Assembly: GCF_029277305.1 (NCBI RefSeq)
Contig: NZ_CP119526.1
Strand: one strand, 5' to 3'
Origin: Guptibacillus hwajinpoensis
GTDB taxonomy: Bacteria; Bacillota; Bacilli; Bacillales; Guptibacillaceae
Length of the DNA stretch: 64,000 nucleotides
The position numbers were made by a program, and so were the translations under genes. Below are positions 61,978 to 64,000 of this stretch, one piece after another. A model generated the notes under the pieces. The model was not told the DNA's origin, searched no databases, and was given only the letters and a program-made list of their open reading frames with translations. The stretch's first letter is position 1. The number at the start of each line of letters is the position of its first letter.

Positions 61978-62283
61978 TTACTCGTCTACCTTTCCACTAA
62001 CCTCTTTTTGATCTAAGATGAATTGGTTAAAAGCTCCAATCGCGACTACTTCCTTACCATCCCAAATTTCTGTTTTGTAGATGGAGAATAAGTACCAATT
62101 ATCTCTTGTTGTATTCTCTTTCACGTAAGGAACAACTGCTAGATCTACTCCGATTTCAATAAGAGCATTTTGATCCTTCTTCATTTGTTCTCCTACCCAA
62201 TTACTGTAGTCTTCTTGATTGGGATTTGTAATGAAAAGCACAATCGAAAGTAATCCAATAATAATTAGAAACTTATTTCTCAT
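61978..62283 (-). CDS. DUF4359-like small secreted or anchored protein
   Basis: A 101-residue protein with an N-terminal hydrophobic segment (MRNKFLIIIGLLSIVLFITNP) that would anchor or export it. TNPNQEDYSNWVGEQM just after it and NWYLFSIYKTE later fit the DUF4359 family, which has no known function. GGAGGG precedes the ATG. It is convergent with the YppF-like gene. Confidence 0.72.
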   Translation of the reverse strand: MRNKFLIIIGLLSIVLFITNPNQEDYSNWVGEQMKKDQNALIEIGVDLAVVPYVKENTTRDNWYLFSIYKTEIWDGKEVVAIGAFNQFILDQKEVSGKVDE

Positions 62284-62397
62284 AAAACCCTCCTTTTAAA
62301 CAAGCCTATTGTTACTATATACAAGTTTCGTAGTTTAAATGTTCTTAAAACGTGGGTACAGTCAGATAGATGCCATTATTTACAAGGAGGAATTCAA

Positions 62398-62637
62398 ATG
62401 AGACAGCATCGCATTAATACTTTGAAACAGGGTGAACACTATACTGCAAAGGAATTAGATAGTTTTGTATCAACTACAGACGTTGTATTACTTTCTAGTA
62501 ATGCTTCTCAGCTATTTTCGGATCCTGAACGTGAATACAAAGTAGTCCATGAAGTAGAAGGTTTTTTTGAACATTCTTCAAATGATGGAGAGAAATATTT
62601 TCGAGACAAACGTGCATATGTAGTTGAAAAGGTATAA
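62398..62637 (+). CDS. Hypothetical small protein
   Basis: A 79-residue hydrophilic protein with no signal peptide or membrane segment (MRQHRINTLKQGEHYTAKEL...). AAGGAGG lies 7-8 bases before the ATG and a strong terminator follows the stop, so it is likely expressed. I recognise no family. Confidence 0.65.
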   Translation: MRQHRINTLKQGEHYTAKELDSFVSTTDVVLLSSNASQLFSDPEREYKVVHEVEGFFEHSSNDGEKYFRDKRAYVVEKV

Positions 62638-62674
62638 AAAAATCAGCATCCTGGATTAGGATGCTGATTTTTTA
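62638..62674. terminator. Bidirectional terminator before the YpsC-like gene's end
   Basis: AAAAATCAGCATCCT pairs with AGGATGCTGATTTTT around a 5-base loop, with T residues on both strands. It ends 9 bases from the stop of the methyltransferase gene. Confidence 0.88.
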
Positions 62675-62682
62675 TTTATGGT

Positions 62683-63825
62683 CTAGTCGTTCTTAGGCGG
62701 TCTTGGACCAAAGAACTGGTAATAATGAGTCTTAATATCACCATTGTATAGCTTTCGGTTTTTCGTTGCTCTTTTGCCATATACCTCTTGGAAACGTGGA
62801 TGAGAAGTAAGAATGTATACAGACCATGTGTCCAGGCGCTCACGGAACGCTTTCCCCATTTTACGATACATATCTTCTACTTCTTCACGTTCACCAAGAC
62901 GCTCCCCGTATGGAGGGTTTCCTATTAGTGTCCCATACTCAAACCTTGAACTGACGTCGGTCACTTGCATCTGTTTAAACTGAATCAAATCTGCAAATCC
63001 AGCCTCTAGTGCATTGTTTTTTGATAAGTCGACCATTTTGGGGTCGAGATCACTTCCAAAAATATGAAGAGGTTGATCATATTTCGCTAGATCTTCTGTT
63101 TCAACCATTGCTTCTTCCCAGCGTTTCTGACCAATCCATTCCCAATCTTCAGAAGCAAACTCACGATTGAATCCTGGAGCAATGTTCTGACCAATCATAG
63201 CAGCTTCAATCGGAAGTGTACCAGAACCACAGAATGGATCAATAAACGGTTTATCAGCGTTCCAATTTGTTAGCATGATCATCGCTGCAGCCATTGTTTC
63301 TTTAAGAGGAGCTGCACTATGCAAATAACGATATCCTCTTCTATGCAATCCTGTACCACTCGTATCAATTGTTAGTACCGCTGTATCTTTATGGATAGCA
63401 ACCTCTATTTTAAACAGTGGGCCATCTTCATCAAACCATGATACATTGTATTTTTCCTTCAAACTTTCCACGATCGCTTTTTTCACGATAGCCTGGCAGT
63501 CAGGTACACTATACAAAGTTGATTTAACGGACCGTCCACTTACCGGGAACTCCGCGTCTACAGGTAGTAAATCTCCCCAAGGTAGTGCTTTTGTTGCTTC
63601 AAATAGCTCATCGAACGATGTTACCTTGAATTCTCCCACTTTTAGCTTTACACGATCCGCTGTTCTTAACCAATAATTTGAACGACAAATACCAAGCTCA
63701 TCACTTTCATATGTTACCTTACCATTGTCAACGCGAACATTTTCAAATCCTAGATCTTTAACTTCACGAGCAACCAATGATTCGAGCCCCATGGTGGCCG
63801 TTGCAATTAATTCATATTTCGCCAT
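62683..63825 (-). CDS. ypsC: 23S rRNA methyltransferase family, THUMP domain (YpsC/RlmL-like)
   Basis: A 380-residue methyltransferase like B. subtilis YpsC. The N-terminal ferredoxin-like/THUMP region (about 1-160) has ELIATATMGLESLVAREV and DTAVLTIDTSGTGLHRRGYR. The C-terminal SAM-dependent domain has the motif FIDPFCGSGTLPIEAAMI (about 195-212), HIFGSDLDPKMVDLSKNNA and the catalytic NPPYGER. It probably makes N2-methylguanosine in 23S rRNA. In B. subtilis this gene follows gpsB and the RNase P RNA gene, which would lie just beyond the right edge. Confidence 0.92.
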   Translation of the reverse strand: MAKYELIATATMGLESLVAREVKDLGFENVRVDNGKVTYESDELGICRSNYWLRTADRVKLKVGEFKVTSFDELFEATKALPWGDLLPVDAEFPVSGRSVKSTLYSVPDCQAIVKKAIVESLKEKYNVSWFDEDGPLFKIEVAIHKDTAVLTIDTSGTGLHRRGYRYLHSAAPLKETMAAAMIMLTNWNADKPFIDPFCGSGTLPIEAAMIGQNIAPGFNREFASEDWEWIGQKRWEEAMVETEDLAKYDQPLHIFGSDLDPKMVDLSKNNALEAGFADLIQFKQMQVTDVSSRFEYGTLIGNPPYGERLGEREEVEDMYRKMGKAFRERLDTWSVYILTSHPRFQEVYGKRATKNRKLYNGDIKTHYYQFFGPRPPKND

Positions 63826-63965
63826 CTTTTCAACTCCGATCGTTGTTTGATCTCGTTTTATGTACTATTACATTTACTTTCATATTACAGCAATTCATTT
63901 CGACTTGTTTGAATTTGTTTTCTTATACTTTAACCGTTTCCTATCATAATCTATTCATAACGTAC

Positions 63966-63990
63966 AAAAAAGCCCCATAAGGGCTTTTCA
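63966..63990 (-). terminator. Terminator of a gene lying beyond the right edge
   Basis: On the - strand AAAAGCCC pairs with GGGCTTTT and is followed by T residues. The T-run side shows that it ends a - strand gene located past 64000. The stretch between 63826 and this hairpin holds no gene. Confidence 0.7.
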
Positions 63991-64000
63991 TCAAAGATGA

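Overview
The window looks like a chromosome segment of a Bacillaceae bacterium (a Bacillus relative). Genes are moderately AT-rich with strong AAGGAGG-type ribosome binding sites, a few GTG/TTG starts and many intrinsic terminators. The core genes are Bacillus-type: parE-parC, a YpsC-like rRNA methyltransferase, an M32 carboxypeptidase, CspA, a YccU-like protein, MalY/PatB, BioY and an M29 aminopeptidase. No tRNA, rRNA, CRISPR array or intact insertion sequence was seen.

Region 1 (1-7652, + strand) is an NIS siderophore operon whose order matches rhbB-rhbC-rhbD-rhbE-rhbF of the rhizobactin 1021/schizokinen type. It has a diaminobutyrate decarboxylase (5' end outside the window), two IucA/IucC synthetases, an N-acetyltransferase and an N-hydroxylase. 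After a hairpin terminator come a second, divergent RhbD-like acetyltransferase and an HSL-type esterase. The likely product is a citrate-dihydroxamate such as schizokinen, possibly modified.

Region 2 (7653-36608) is mostly housekeeping and small unlinked genes: lipoproteins, a 2H phosphoesterase, MalY/PatB, two YdjM-like membrane proteins around a TVP38 protein, topoisomerase IV, BioY with a candidate BirA operator, transporters, an M20 amidohydrolase, a nuclease-helicase fusion, a frameshifted cytochrome P450, aminopeptidase AmpS, CspA, an AAC(6')-like/GNAT fusion, a YjiH-like protein and a ketopantoate reductase homologue. Most convergent pairs share a hairpin terminator.

Region 3 (36655-59299, all on the - strand, 22 genes) is the most interesting part: a large acyl-CoA catabolic cluster. 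It has two acyl-CoA ligases, an ACAD10/11-type dehydrogenase, a separate ACAD10/11-type phosphotransferase-fold kinase, a FadE-type dehydrogenase, three SDRs, a thiolase, a 3-hydroxyacyl-CoA dehydrogenase, a hydratase, a PaaG-like isomerase, a hot-dog thioesterase, a ComB-like phosphatase, an orphan carboxyltransferase, a TetR regulator, a LivHMGF-type importer with its lipoprotein, and a phosphotriesterase-like lactonase. The gene set suggests import and opening of a lactone or hydroxy acid, CoA activation, phosphorylation of an internal hydroxyl, phosphate elimination and beta-oxidation, comparable to the LvaACDE levulinate route and to mammalian ACAD10/11. Three related palindromes precede three transcription units, and a fourth, different palindrome lies at the tetR promoter.

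Region 4 (59484-64000) returns to ordinary genes: a TetR C-domain-like protein without HTH, the M32 carboxypeptidase, small conserved proteins and the YpsC-like methyltransferase. The window ends in a terminator for a gene lying beyond it.
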